From: Phytohabitans aurantiacus
GTDB taxonomy: Bacteria > Actinomycetota > Actinomycetes > Mycobacteriales > Micromonosporaceae
Direction: 5' to 3'
Length of the DNA: 64,000 bases
Assembly (NCBI RefSeq): GCF_027923225.1
Contig: NZ_BSDI01000007.1
Location: 1-64,000, forward strand
Below are positions 33,317 through 42,203 of this stretch, one piece after another. The position numbers and the translations under genes are program-made. The stretch's first letter is position 1. Every line of letters begins with the position of its first letter. The notes under the pieces were generated by a model. That model was given only the letters and a program-made list of their open reading frames with translations, was not told where the DNA came from and did not search any database.

Positions 33317-33332
33317 AGGCAAACGTTCTCCG
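33317..33332. promoter_or_regulatory. Second LacI-type site in front of the regulator
   Basis: AGGCAAACGTTCTCCG shares the left half-site AGGCAAnCGTT with the first operator and has a degraded right half. It lies 20 bp upstream of the regulator's start codon, fitting autoregulation. Confidence 0.55.
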
Positions 33333-33352
33333 CACCCATCGGGAAGGTGGCA

Positions 33353-34369
33353 GTGAGCTCACTGGCCGAGGTCAGCCGGCTCGCCGGCGTGTCCGTGTCC
33401 ACGGCGTCCCGGGTCCTGACCGGCTCCAGCCACCCCATCTCCGAGAAGACCCGCCAGCGGGTCATCGCGGTCGCCCAGCAGCTCGGCTACTCCCCCAGCG
33501 CCCTGGCCCGCGCCCTCGTGTCGCGCAGCAGCCAGCTCATCGGCGTACTGGTCAGCGACATCGTCAACCCGTACTTCTCGGTCATCGCCCGCGGCGTCGA
33601 CGACATCGCCAGCCGCGCCGGCTACGCCACCATGCTGTCCAACGTGGACCGCCGCACCAGCACCGAGATCGCGCGCGTGCAGACCATGCGCGACTACCGC
33701 GCCGCCGGCGTCATCTTCGCCGGCAGCGGCTACGTCGACGACCCGCAGACCCCCGACCTGCTCAAAGCCGTCCGGCAGGCGCAGGAGCAGGGCATGCACG
33801 CCGTCTCACTCACCGACCGCGACATCGGCTGCCCGGTCATCACCCCCGACAACCGGGCCGCCGCGTACGACATCACCGACCACCTGATCTCGCTGGGGCA
33901 CCGCCGGATCGCGTTCATCGACGGGCCGGCCGGCATGGTCGCCTCCCAGCAGCGCCGCGACGGGTTCCTGGCCTGCATGAGCGACGCCGACCTGGCCGGC
34001 GGCGCCGAATGCCACCCCGGCGGCTTCGACTACGAGGCCGGGCACGCCGTCGCCATGCGCCTGATCGCCCGCCGCCCCCTGCCCGACGCCATCCTCGCCG
34101 CCAACGACGAGGCGGCCGTCGGCGCGCTCAACGCCCTGCGCCAGGCACACATCGACGTGCCGGGCGAGGTGTCGGTCGCCGGCATCGACGACCTGCGGGT
34201 GGCCCAGTTCGTCGGGCTCACCACGGTCAGCCTGCCGCTGTACGAGCTTGGAGCGATGGCCGCCCGATACATCATCAACACCCCGCCCGACACCGACGCC
34301 GACCCGCCCCCCACCACCATCCTCAGCCACCGGCTCATCCCCCGCGAAACCACCGCCCGGCGGGCCTGA
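33353..34369 (+). CDS. LacI-family transcriptional regulator
   Basis: 338 aa. Helix-turn-helix LAEVSRLAGVSVSTASRVL, hinge YSPSALARALVSRS, then the sensor domain (LIGVLVSDIVNPYFSVIARG, VAGIDDLRVAQFVGLTTV). GTG start at 33353 behind GGGAAGG; a GTG two codons earlier is equally in frame. Divergent from the SBP-ABC-amidohydrolase operon with LacI operators between, so it most likely controls that operon. A LacI-type regulator hints that the inducer is sugar-like, although the transporter class is not. Confidence 0.92.
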   Translation: MSSLAEVSRLAGVSVSTASRVLTGSSHPISEKTRQRVIAVAQQLGYSPSALARALVSRSSQLIGVLVSDIVNPYFSVIARGVDDIASRAGYATMLSNVDRRTSTEIARVQTMRDYRAAGVIFAGSGYVDDPQTPDLLKAVRQAQEQGMHAVSLTDRDIGCPVITPDNRAAAYDITDHLISLGHRRIAFIDGPAGMVASQQRRDGFLACMSDADLAGGAECHPGGFDYEAGHAVAMRLIARRPLPDAILAANDEAAVGALNALRQAHIDVPGEVSVAGIDDLRVAQFVGLTTVSLPLYELGAMAARYIINTPPDTDADPPPTTILSHRLIPRETTARRA

Positions 34370-34424
34370 GCGCGCGCAAGCGCGCTGTCAGCGGCACGAA
34401 AGCGGGCGCACGTATGCTGCGCCC

Positions 34425-35030
34425 GTGATCCGGGTGCTGCTCGCCGAAGACATGCGCCTCCTGCGGGAGGCGCTGGTCGGCGTGCTCAGCCTCGCCGGCG
34501 ACATCGAGGTGGTCGGTGCGGTCGAGGCCGGTGACGCGATCGTCACCACCGCGCTGCAGGCCCGCCCCGACGTGGCCGTGATCGACGTCGAGCTGCCCGG
34601 CCTCGACGGGATCAGCGCGGCCGCCCAACTGCACCAGTGGCTGCCGGACTGCCGGACCTTGATCCTGACCGGCGTTGGCCGCCCCGGCACCCTGCGCCGC
34701 GCGCTGGCGGCCAAGGTCGCCGGCTTCATGGGCAAGGACGCCGCACCGGACGACCTGGTCGACGCGGTGCGCACGATCGCGGCCGGCGGCAAGGTCCTCG
34801 ATCCGCAGCTGGCGTTCGCGGCGCTCGACATCGCCGGCAACCCGCTGACCGAGCGCGAGTGCGACGTGCTGCGCCTGACCGCGTCCGGCGCCGACCCTAC
34901 CGAGGTCGCGACGCGGCTGGGCCTGTCGTACGGCACGGTACGCAACTACCTGGCCACCGCGGTCACCAAGCTGAGCGCCCGCAACCGGGTCGACGCGATC
35001 CGGATCGCGAGCGAGGCCGGCTGGCTGTAA
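34425..35030 (+). CDS. NarL/FixJ-family response regulator
   Basis: 201 aa. Receiver domain: acidic pair in LLAEDMRLLREAL, phospho-acceptor Asp in VIDVELPGLDG, Lys in MGKDAAPDDL. C-terminal LuxR-type HTH: LTERECDVLRLTASGADPTE and GLSYGTVRNYLATAVTKL. GTG start at 34425. No kinase is adjacent; the nearest HisKA_3-type kinase, the normal partner class, is 1.3 kb away at 36313-38610 beyond an unrelated gene pair, and is the likeliest partner. Confidence 0.92.
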   Translation: MIRVLLAEDMRLLREALVGVLSLAGDIEVVGAVEAGDAIVTTALQARPDVAVIDVELPGLDGISAAAQLHQWLPDCRTLILTGVGRPGTLRRALAAKVAGFMGKDAAPDDLVDAVRTIAAGGKVLDPQLAFAALDIAGNPLTERECDVLRLTASGADPTEVATRLGLSYGTVRNYLATAVTKLSARNRVDAIRIASEAGWL

Positions 35031-35040
35031 CTCCGGGCGG

Positions 35041-35682
35041 TCAGACCCTGCTCAACCCGGCGATCCGCAGCCCGTGCTCCGCGGCCTCCTCGTGCCCTGC
35101 TTTCAGCGACTGCTCGGCCAGCCCTCGCAGCGACGCCATCTCCGGATTCCAGAACGCGTGGGTCAGCTCCGCCTCGGCGATGTGCAGGTCGAGGCCGAAG
35201 ACGTCGGCCAGGATCCTGCGCAGGTAGGGCGTGGCGTGGTCCCAGCCCTCCTTCGGGGTCCCGGGCCCGTAGCCGCCGCCCCGGCTCAACACCAGGACCG
35301 CCGGCTTGCCCTTGAGCGGCCAGTCACCGTGCACCCCGAGCCGGGGGTGGTTCAGGATCAGGTCGAGCCAGGTCTTGACCTGTGCCGGGACGTTCCAGTT
35401 GTACAGCGGCACCGCGAACAGGAACGCGTCGGCGCCGAGGAGTTCCGCGCCGAGACGGTCGAGGAGCCCGCGCGCCTCGGCCGGGGCTGGTGAGGCCGGG
35501 TCGACGACGGCGCGGGCGAGCGCGGTCCACGCGTCACCGGGCAGTGGCTGGAGCCCGAGGTCGCGCCGGGTCACGACGGCGCCGGGGTGCTCCGCGAGCC
35601 ACGCCCGCTCGGCGGTGTCCGCGAGGGCGCGGCTCACCGATCCTTCGGTACGGATGCTCGCGTCGAGACGGAACAGGTTCAT
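35041..35682 (-). CDS. FMN-dependent NADH-azoreductase / quinone reductase (Flavodoxin_2 fold)
   Basis: 213 aa. Flavodoxin-like fold with the AzoR pattern: LDASIRTEGSVSRAL for phosphate binding of FMN, FAVPLYNWNVPAQVKTWLDLI, and SRGGGYGPGTP for the flavin ring. Reduces quinones and azo compounds, often in response to electrophiles. Divergent from a MarR gene; direct repeats in the intergenic region suggest control by it. Convergent with the NarL-type gene (10 bp between stops). Confidence 0.9.
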   Translation of the reverse strand: MNLFRLDASIRTEGSVSRALADTAERAWLAEHPGAVVTRRDLGLQPLPGDAWTALARAVVDPASPAPAEARGLLDRLGAELLGADAFLFAVPLYNWNVPAQVKTWLDLILNHPRLGVHGDWPLKGKPAVLVLSRGGGYGPGTPKEGWDHATPYLRRILADVFGLDLHIAEAELTHAFWNPEMASLRGLAEQSLKAGHEEAAEHGLRIAGLSRV

Positions 35683-35715
35683 GCTGCCTACCTCCCACGT
35701 ACTTATGCTGTGACG

Positions 35716-35749
35716 AAGATAGTCTGCAACCAAGAAGATATTCTGGCAA
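35716..35749. promoter_or_regulatory. Direct-repeat operator between azoreductase and MarR genes
   Basis: AAGATAGTCTGCAA (35716-35729) and AAGATATTCTGGCAA (35735-35749) are tandem copies, start to start 19 bp, in an AT-rich part of the 95-bp divergent region. They are probably sites for the MarR protein. Confidence 0.55.
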
Positions 35750-35777
35750 GAATGAGTGATCCGCCTATCATTACGGC

Positions 35778-36305
35778 ATGACACCGGTGCCGGAATCGCG
35801 CGACGACCTCCAGTCGGACCTGGGCTGGGCGCTGGGAGCCGTGCTGCGCGCCTACGCCAAGGCGGGCGGGCCCCTCCTCGCCGGCGTCCCCGGCGCCCAC
35901 CGCGGCTACCAGGTCCTCGCCGCCGCCTGCGGCGCCGAAGACACCCAGCTGGCCCTGGCCAACAAGCTCGGTGTCGACCGCACCGTCATGACGTACCTCC
36001 TCGACGACCTGGAGCGGGCCGGCCTGGTCGAGCGCAAGCCCGACCCCGCCGACCGCCGCGCCCGGCGCATCGTCGTCACCGACTCCGGCCGCACCACGCT
36101 GCGCGAGCTGCGGGGCAAGCTGGCGCACGTCGAAACCGGCGTCCTGAGCGCCCTCGCCGAGCCCGAGCGCGCGGTCTTCCGCGATCTGCTGCGCACGGTC
36201 GCCACGCGCGTCGGCCTGCACGACCCCCAGGGGGACGCCTGTGCCGTCGTGGAGCAGTGCACCGACCCCGCCCCGGCCACCAAAACCCGCCGCCGAAAGG
36301 CGTAG
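35778..36305 (+). CDS. MarR-family transcriptional regulator
   Basis: 175 aa. Winged helix with recognition region LANKLGVDRTVMTYLLDDLE and wing RKPDPADRRARRIVVTDSG. C-terminal tail is Lys/Arg-rich. Divergent from the azoreductase, the usual arrangement for a redox- or drug-responsive MarR repressor and its target. The protein has two cysteines near the C-terminus (DACAVVEQC), which could serve redox sensing; that is speculative. Confidence 0.9.
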   Translation: MTPVPESRDDLQSDLGWALGAVLRAYAKAGGPLLAGVPGAHRGYQVLAAACGAEDTQLALANKLGVDRTVMTYLLDDLERAGLVERKPDPADRRARRIVVTDSGRTTLRELRGKLAHVETGVLSALAEPERAVFRDLLRTVATRVGLHDPQGDACAVVEQCTDPAPATKTRRRKA

Positions 36306-36312
36306 ACGTGGG

Positions 36313-38610
36313 CTAGGCGGCTGCCGGTAGTGGAGGGTGGCTGATCACGGCGACCAGGGTGAAGTGGTCGCCCTGGCGGTGGATGTTCAGGTGGCCGCCG
36401 GCCTCGCGGGCCCGTACCAGAAGGTTGGCCAGCCCGTTGCCGGTCGCCACGTCCGCGGTACCGGATGGAACGCCGTCGTTGGTGACCCGCAGCCGGATGC
36501 CACCGGGCGCCGGGCTGGTTTCGATCTCGCAGGTCGTGGCTTGCGAGTGGCGCACCACGTTCGTGACGGCCTCGCGCAGGACGATCGCGAGCGGCGATTC
36601 GGCGGTGGGCGCGGGCGTGGCGCGCAGCTCGACCGCGACCTCGGTGCCCGCGGCGGCGAGCATCGAGCGCGCGCTCTCCACCTCCTCGGCGAACGAAAGC
36701 TCCTCTACGAACGAGAGCGCGGTCGGCTCCGCGGTGATCGAGCGCAGCGAGTTCAGCGCCTCCTCGGCGACCTGACCCGCCTCGGCCAGCTCGGTGCGGG
36801 CGGTGGCGGGGTCGGTGCCGGCCAGCCGCCCGGCGAGCTCGGCCTTGAGCGCGATCGCGGAGAGCTGGAAGCCGAGCACGTCGTGGGTGTCACGGGCGAT
36901 CCGCAGGCGCTCGCGCAGCACCGCGAACCGGGTCAGCTCCTGGCGGGCCGCGACCAGCTGCTCGGCCGCGAGGGGCAGCCGGCACAGCGCCGCGACGCCG
37001 ACCATGGCCAGCAGCGTCCACGGCAGCGACAGGAGCAGCCAGTACGCCACCTGCGACAGGTCGGCCAGCAGGTCGACGTCCCAGGTGTGCAGCTGCCACA
37101 GCGTCGTGCCCAGCACCAGCGTGGCCGCGATGCCCCACGACCACGGCCGGCGGACGTGGAAGAGCACGACGCCGGCGACCGGGCCCGCGTACTGCGGCGC
37201 CGGAACCGTGGGGCTCCCGATGGCGGCGAGGACGCAGACGAGCACGATCTGCAGGGCGACAGTCCAGCGCCAGCCCGGCGGCGCGCTGCCCGAGCGCGGC
37301 CGGACGTGGTGCAGCTGCAGCAGGCTCAGCGGCACGACCAGCGCGATGACGCCCGCCAGCAGCGGCGGTGGGAGGGCGTCGTAGTAGACCCATCCGCCGC
37401 TCACCCGGGAGAGCAGGGTGATGAAGAGGTCGACTTCGAGTACGGCCATGATCCCGAAGGCCAGCCATGGCGCGGCGGCGACCGGTCGCGGCGTTCCCGT
37501 GCCGATCGCCCGCCGCGGCTGGACCGGAATCCGCACGTCGACCCGGCTGGTGCCGTCGGGACCGGGCCCGGCCTGGATCCGGCCACCGAGCCGCTGGACC
37601 TGCTCGGCGAGCGCGTCGGGAGCCAGCGTGCCCGGTTCGTCGCCGGTGAAGCTCACGCGCATCCACGCCGAGCCGTCCAGCTCGATCCGGCACCGGCGCG
37701 GTGGTGCCACTCGCAGCGCCGTGACCACCGCGCGCCGCAGGATCGATCCCAGCACGGCGTCGACCGGCCCGGGCAGCCGGTCCGGCACGGCTCCGGCGAT
37801 CACCTCGACCCCGGCGGCCGCGAGCACGGTGCGTGCGGCGGCGACCTCGCCAGCCAGCGAGCGGTCGCGGTAGTCGTCGGCCACCGTCCGGACCTGGGCC
37901 AGCGCCCGCCGGGCCTCGGCCGCCGCCACCTCGGCCTGCTCGCCGGTCGGGCTGGCTCCGCCGCCGGTACGCCGGAACAGCGCGATGATGGACACCAGCC
38001 GCGCGCCCACCGCGTCCTGTAGCCGGCGGGCGATGCGCAGGCGCTCGCGCGCCACCTCCACCGAGGCACTGGCGGCTCGCGTGGCGTGCAGATCCCGGAC
38101 CAGCTCGCTCAGGCGGGACATGCCGAACAGCAGCAACCCGTTGGCGGCCGCCACGATGGCGGCGTAGGCCACGCGCAGGATGACGACGTCGCCGCCGCCG
38201 TCGGTCAGGCCCGGCTCGACCGCGATCCCGAAGGCGACGTCGCCGAGCACCGCGAGAGCCGCCAGCGCCCAGGAGTACCGGCCGGTGAAGGTGAGCAGCA
38301 CCGCGGCGACGACGAACGCCGCTGGCGGGTCCCAGACACCGTCGATCACGAGGTACGGCCCGTAGGCGAGCAGGACCTGTGCCGCCAGCAGCACGCCGGC
38401 GCGGGAGCGGGACGGGTGGCGGAACGCGAACTGGAGCTGCACGGCGCCGAGCCCCACGATCGCGGCGGCGGCCACCATCTGCTCGACGGGGTTCAGGCCC
38501 GGGTCGTAGCCCGCCCACGGGATGATGTCGGTGAGGCGGTACCCGCAGTAGATGACGACGCACAGCACGACCGGGATCGTGGCGAGCCGCATCGGCTTAG
38601 CGCCGGGCAC
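36313..38610 (-). CDS. Tandem sensor histidine kinase: degenerate N-terminal half plus intact C-terminal half
   Basis: About 765 aa, twice the usual length for a DesK/NarL-class kinase. Each half has several membrane helices then a HisKA_3/ATPase module. In the C-terminal half the dimerisation box ERLRIARDTHDVLGFQLSA has the phospho-acceptor His (near residue 575), and the ATPase keeps LREAVTNVVRHS and GNGLANLLVRARE. In the N-terminal half the equivalent is ERLRIARRLQDAVGARLVS, with Gln instead of His (near residue 198), and its ATPase lacks clear N and G boxes. GTG at 38610 follows GAGGAGG; 38592 is an alternative. Likely partner: the NarL-type regulator at 34425. Confidence 0.85.
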   Translation of the reverse strand: MPGAKPMRLATIPVVLCVVIYCGYRLTDIIPWAGYDPGLNPVEQMVAAAAIVGLGAVQLQFAFRHPSRSRAGVLLAAQVLLAYGPYLVIDGVWDPPAAFVVAAVLLTFTGRYSWALAALAVLGDVAFGIAVEPGLTDGGGDVVILRVAYAAIVAAANGLLLFGMSRLSELVRDLHATRAASASVEVARERLRIARRLQDAVGARLVSIIALFRRTGGGASPTGEQAEVAAAEARRALAQVRTVADDYRDRSLAGEVAAARTVLAAAGVEVIAGAVPDRLPGPVDAVLGSILRRAVVTALRVAPPRRCRIELDGSAWMRVSFTGDEPGTLAPDALAEQVQRLGGRIQAGPGPDGTSRVDVRIPVQPRRAIGTGTPRPVAAAPWLAFGIMAVLEVDLFITLLSRVSGGWVYYDALPPPLLAGVIALVVPLSLLQLHHVRPRSGSAPPGWRWTVALQIVLVCVLAAIGSPTVPAPQYAGPVAGVVLFHVRRPWSWGIAATLVLGTTLWQLHTWDVDLLADLSQVAYWLLLSLPWTLLAMVGVAALCRLPLAAEQLVAARQELTRFAVLRERLRIARDTHDVLGFQLSAIALKAELAGRLAGTDPATARTELAEAGQVAEEALNSLRSITAEPTALSFVEELSFAEEVESARSMLAAAGTEVAVELRATPAPTAESPLAIVLREAVTNVVRHSQATTCEIETSPAPGGIRLRVTNDGVPSGTADVATGNGLANLLVRAREAGGHLNIHRQGDHFTLVAVISHPPLPAAA

Positions 38611-38752
38611 GATCCCTCCTCGACCGATGTGCAATCTGCATGGGCGGCCGTGCATTGTGCGCCGACGAGATCGTGCGCCAGACACTACCGCTCGCCGTTC
38701 GACTCTGTGAACGTTTGTGCAGGTCGAACACGTTCATCAGGAGGCGACCACC

Positions 38753-39913
38753 GTGCATGATCCCACCATCACCCCGTTTCGCATCGCCATACCGCAAGCG
38801 GACCTCGACGACCTGGCCGACCGGCTGGCCCGGACACGATGGACGGACGAACTGCCCGAGAAGGAGGTCGTCGCCGGCGGGTCCGGCACCCCCGCTCCGC
38901 CCGGCTGGGAGTACGGCGTCCCGCTCTCGTACGTGCGCGACCTGGTCGAGCGCTGGCGCACGTCGTTCGACTGGCGGGCCCGGGAGGCCGAGCTGAACGA
39001 GTACCCGCAGTACGTCACCGAGATCGACGGGCAGCGTATCCACTTCGTGCACGTGCGCTCGGCCCGGCCGGACGCCACCCCGCTGATCCTGACGCACGGG
39101 TGGCCCAACAGCTTCGTGGAGTACCTGGGTCTGGTGGGGCCGCTGACCGACCCGGACGCGCACGGCCGCCCGGGTGCCCCGGCCTTCCACGTGGTGATCC
39201 CGTCGCTGCCCGGCCACACCTTCTCCGGGCCGACGCGGGAGCACGGCTGGAGCGCGTGGCGGACCGCCGCCGCGTGGGCGGAGCTGATGCGCCGCCTGGG
39301 CTACGAGCGGTACGGCGCGCACGGCAACGACGCCGGGTCGATCGTCTCGCCGCTGCTGGGTGAGCTCGACCGGGAACACGTCATCGGGGTACACGTCACG
39401 CAGATCTTCTCGTTCCCGCGCGGTGACGAGGGCGAGTTCGACGGGCTGACCGGGGAGGAGTTCGGCGCTCTGCAGTTCGGGCAGGCGTTCGTCGAGCACG
39501 CGATCCACGACCGGTCCCAGCAGGCCCAGCCGCAGACCCTGGCGCACGCCCTGGCGGACTCGCCGGCCGGGCAGGTGGCCTGGAGTGGGCAGCTGTTCGG
39601 CACCGCGCTCAGCCCGGAGGACATCCTGACCAACGTGGCGCTGTACTGGCTGACGAACACCGCCGCGTCGGCCGCCCGCTTCTACTACGAGAACCGCCGC
39701 GCCGCGCAGACCGCGTCCGGCGAGCCCACCACGGTGCCGATCGGCCTGGCCGCCTTCGCCTTCGACTTCCAGGCCGTGCGCAAGTTCGCTGACCGCGATC
39801 ATCACAACATCGTCAGCTGGAACACGTACGACCGAGGCGGGCACTGGGCCACGCACGACGCACCGGACCTGCTCGTCGAGGACATCCGCCAGTTCTTCGC
39901 CGCCCTCACCTGA
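38753..39913 (+). CDS. Epoxide hydrolase, alpha/beta hydrolase fold with EHN domain
   Basis: 386 aa. N-terminal EHN domain (FRIAIPQADLDDLADRLART, YPQYVTEIDGQRIHFVHVRS), oxyanion region LTHGWPNSFVEYL, nucleophile Asp in YGAHGNDAGSIVSPL and His near the C-terminus in DRGGHWATHDAPD, matching microsomal-type epoxide hydrolases. Hydrolyses epoxides to diols; physiological substrate unknown. GTG start with a GGAGG site about 8 bp upstream. The next gene starts 19 bp after it, so the pair is probably one operon. Confidence 0.9.
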   Translation: MHDPTITPFRIAIPQADLDDLADRLARTRWTDELPEKEVVAGGSGTPAPPGWEYGVPLSYVRDLVERWRTSFDWRAREAELNEYPQYVTEIDGQRIHFVHVRSARPDATPLILTHGWPNSFVEYLGLVGPLTDPDAHGRPGAPAFHVVIPSLPGHTFSGPTREHGWSAWRTAAAWAELMRRLGYERYGAHGNDAGSIVSPLLGELDREHVIGVHVTQIFSFPRGDEGEFDGLTGEEFGALQFGQAFVEHAIHDRSQQAQPQTLAHALADSPAGQVAWSGQLFGTALSPEDILTNVALYWLTNTAASAARFYYENRRAAQTASGEPTTVPIGLAAFAFDFQAVRKFADRDHHNIVSWNTYDRGGHWATHDAPDLLVEDIRQFFAALT

Positions 39914-39932
39914 CCCACTGAGAGGAAACGCC

Positions 39933-40523
39933 GTGACCTTCACCGTGCTCACCACCTCCCTCGACGCGCTGCGCCGCGTCACCACCGTCGCCGTCGACGC
40001 CGACCGGCTCGACGACCCGACCCCGTGCTCGGCCTGGACAGTGGCCCAGGTGCTGTTCCACGCCGCCGGCGACCAGCACGCCTGGGCGTCCACGGTCGGG
40101 GCGGGCTCGCCGCCGTCCTACAACCCGTTCGATCCGCCGCGCCAGCTCGACGGCGGTGTCGAGGACACGGTCGCCAAGGCGATCGAGGCGGCCACCGGCG
40201 CCTGGGCCGGTGTCGACCCGGCCGCGGCGTCGGTGTCCACACCGCTGCCACCGGTACCGCAGCTGGCGCCGGCGCTCGCGGCGGCCGCCTGCGCGCTGGA
40301 CGCCGCTGTCCACGCCTGGGACGTCGCCGTCGCCACCGGGCAGCCGTCACCGCTGACCGCCGCGCTGGCCGAGCAGCTGCTGCCGGCCGCCCGCGCGACG
40401 GCCGAACCGCTGCGCGGCTTCGCCTACGCCGACGCCCTGCCCGTCGAGGACGGCGACGACCCCGCCGCCACCCTCCTGCGGTACCTGGGCCGGAACCCGA
40501 ACTGGACCCCGGAAGGCAACTGA
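39933..40523 (+). CDS. TIGR03086-type DinB-like protein (mycothiol-dependent isomerase family)
   Basis: 196 aa four-helix-bundle protein of the actinobacterial maleylpyruvate-isomerase/MDMPI group. Visible features: DDPTPCSAWTVAQVLFHAAG with the first metal-ligand His, and AVHAWDVAVATG with the second. It probably binds a metal and mycothiol, serving conjugation or isomerisation. It follows the epoxide hydrolase by 19 bp, which suggests detoxification of an electrophile. Confidence 0.85.
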   Translation: MTFTVLTTSLDALRRVTTVAVDADRLDDPTPCSAWTVAQVLFHAAGDQHAWASTVGAGSPPSYNPFDPPRQLDGGVEDTVAKAIEAATGAWAGVDPAAASVSTPLPPVPQLAPALAAAACALDAAVHAWDVAVATGQPSPLTAALAEQLLPAARATAEPLRGFAYADALPVEDGDDPAATLLRYLGRNPNWTPEGN

Positions 40524-40533
40524 CCCGGCTGGC

Positions 40534-40562
40534 TAGGGCCTGTCTCCGGGAGGCAGGCCCTA
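40534..40562. terminator. Hairpin between convergent genes
   Basis: TAGGGCCTG (40534-40542) pairs with CAGGCCCTA (40554-40562), 9 bp perfect with an 11-nt loop. The right arm contains the TAG stop codon of the WbsX gene. Confidence 0.75.
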
Positions 40563-42203
40563 CGGTCTCGCGACACAGCCTGAGCCGCCGCTCAGCATCA
40601 GCTCCTGGCGGAGGATGTCGAGATAGCGGCAGCCGTCGCGGGCGTTGGGCTCGACGTAGCCGCCCTCGTGCCACTCGTTCCAGGCGTACACGAGCACGAG
40701 GTTGTCCACCACCGAGGTGCGGCTGGACTGGGCGATGTCGACCGCCGCGTTCCGCGCCGCCTGGGTGAACAGGTCGAAGGTCTGGTCCGGCATCCAGGTG
40801 ACGTCGGCGACGTTCGGCACGAGTATCGGGTACCGGGGGCGTTCGTCGAAGTCGGACATGACACATCGGACGTACGTGGCCGCGCCCCGCTGGAAGGTGG
40901 CCCGCTGACCCTGTACGTAGGCCGCGTAGCTGCCCGCCTGCACAGCCGCGTACGGCGCGGCGCAGTAGTTGCCGTCCGCCCCGACGTTGCCGAGCACCAG
41001 GCCGAGGTCCTGGTGAGCGAGCACGAGCAGCTCCGTGCCGAGGGTGGCGCGAGCCCGCACGCGCACCGTGTCGACGAAAGCCTTTACGTCCGCGGCGGTA
41101 CCCGCGCCCATGCCGCGCGTGTCGCAGAGCCAGAGGATCGGCCGCCCGTCGTTCGCCCGCAGGTAGTTCGGCTGCGCCAGGTAGTCGTCGACGAGCACGC
41201 CGGCCACCAGCCCGTACTGGTCGGTCGGGATCTTCAGGATGCCGCCGTCCCAACTGTGTGCGCAGACGCTGAGGCCGAAGTCGAGGGCGTCCCGGTTGCC
41301 GGCCCGCAGGAACGAACGCAGCCCGGCGGCGTGCCGCTCCGTCCGCTCGGCCTGGTTCCAGTACCAGTAGAAGGTGAAGTAGTCCAGGCCGGCCGAGGAC
41401 GCCTGCGTGATGTGCTTTTCCACAGTGGACACCTGGGCGTCGTCGTAGAAGCCGATCGCCGGCTCCCGGTCGGAGAAGTCGTCGTCCGGCCACTGGCCCC
41501 GGTACACGGGCACCGACGGATCGCCGCCTGAGTAGTCCCGCACGCCCGCCCACCAGTCGGGGTAGGTGCGCTTGTAGAAGTCGTACCCGCCATGGATGGT
41601 CCGGGCGTTGGAGCCGGCGTTCCAGGTGCCGAAGTACAGCGCGCCAACCCGGTTCCACTGTGGATGCACGTAGCCGAGGGGGCCGTCCCGCTTGAACCCC
41701 TTGGCGAGCAACTCGTCCGGGTTGCCGTGCGGCGCCTCCAGCGACACGCGCCAGCCGGCCGGACCGGAGAAGCGGGACAGCAGCGCCAGCCCGGCCGCCG
41801 GACGCGCCGCCGCGTGCCCGACGACCCCCTCGTACCGGAAGCGCCCGGACGCCGCGAGCGCGTCCCGTTCCGAGGTGGAAGCGGTCAGCAGCCAGCCTTC
41901 GGCGCCGACCCGGGTGAGCCGGTAGACCGGCTGCGAGCCGCTGAACGCCGCGTCCCGCAGGTAACCAAGCCGGTTGGGCAGCAGCCGGAACCCGTGCCGC
42001 GCCACCGCGGCGTCCGCCTCGGCGCGCGAGAGCGTCCACAGTGGTGTACCCGCGCCGTTCTCCAGTTGCAGCAACGGCAGCGGATCCCGGCGGACTTCCG
42101 CCGCCATCCCGGTCGTCGCTTCGGCCCGCGGCCAGTACAGCTGGGCGCCCACGACGAGGAGCACCATGCTGGCGGCGACCGCCAGCCTCCCCGTCATCCT
42201 CAT
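40560..42203 (-). CDS. Secreted WbsX/GH99-like glycan-acting protein with N-terminal DUF5648-like region
   Basis: 547 aa. Signal anchor at the start (LAVAASMVLLVVGAQLYW). Residues about 45-145 resemble DUF5648 (LYRLTR-type repeats: QPVYRLTRVGAEGWLLTAS, ERDALAASGRFRYEG). Residues about 185-540 match the WbsX family related to GH99/GH71 (GALYFGTWNAGS, YFTFYWYWNQAERTE, VYAWNEWHEGGYVEPN), which includes endo-acting alpha-mannan enzymes. Likely an exported endo-glycosidase. Its start overlaps the stop of the preceding gene by 4 bp, so the two form an operon. Confidence 0.8.
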   Translation of the reverse strand: MRMTGRLAVAASMVLLVVGAQLYWPRAEATTGMAAEVRRDPLPLLQLENGAGTPLWTLSRAEADAAVARHGFRLLPNRLGYLRDAAFSGSQPVYRLTRVGAEGWLLTASTSERDALAASGRFRYEGVVGHAAARPAAGLALLSRFSGPAGWRVSLEAPHGNPDELLAKGFKRDGPLGYVHPQWNRVGALYFGTWNAGSNARTIHGGYDFYKRTYPDWWAGVRDYSGGDPSVPVYRGQWPDDDFSDREPAIGFYDDAQVSTVEKHITQASSAGLDYFTFYWYWNQAERTERHAAGLRSFLRAGNRDALDFGLSVCAHSWDGGILKIPTDQYGLVAGVLVDDYLAQPNYLRANDGRPILWLCDTRGMGAGTAADVKAFVDTVRVRARATLGTELLVLAHQDLGLVLGNVGADGNYCAAPYAAVQAGSYAAYVQGQRATFQRGAATYVRCVMSDFDERPRYPILVPNVADVTWMPDQTFDLFTQAARNAAVDIAQSSRTSVVDNLVLVYAWNEWHEGGYVEPNARDGCRYLDILRQELMLSGGSGCVARP

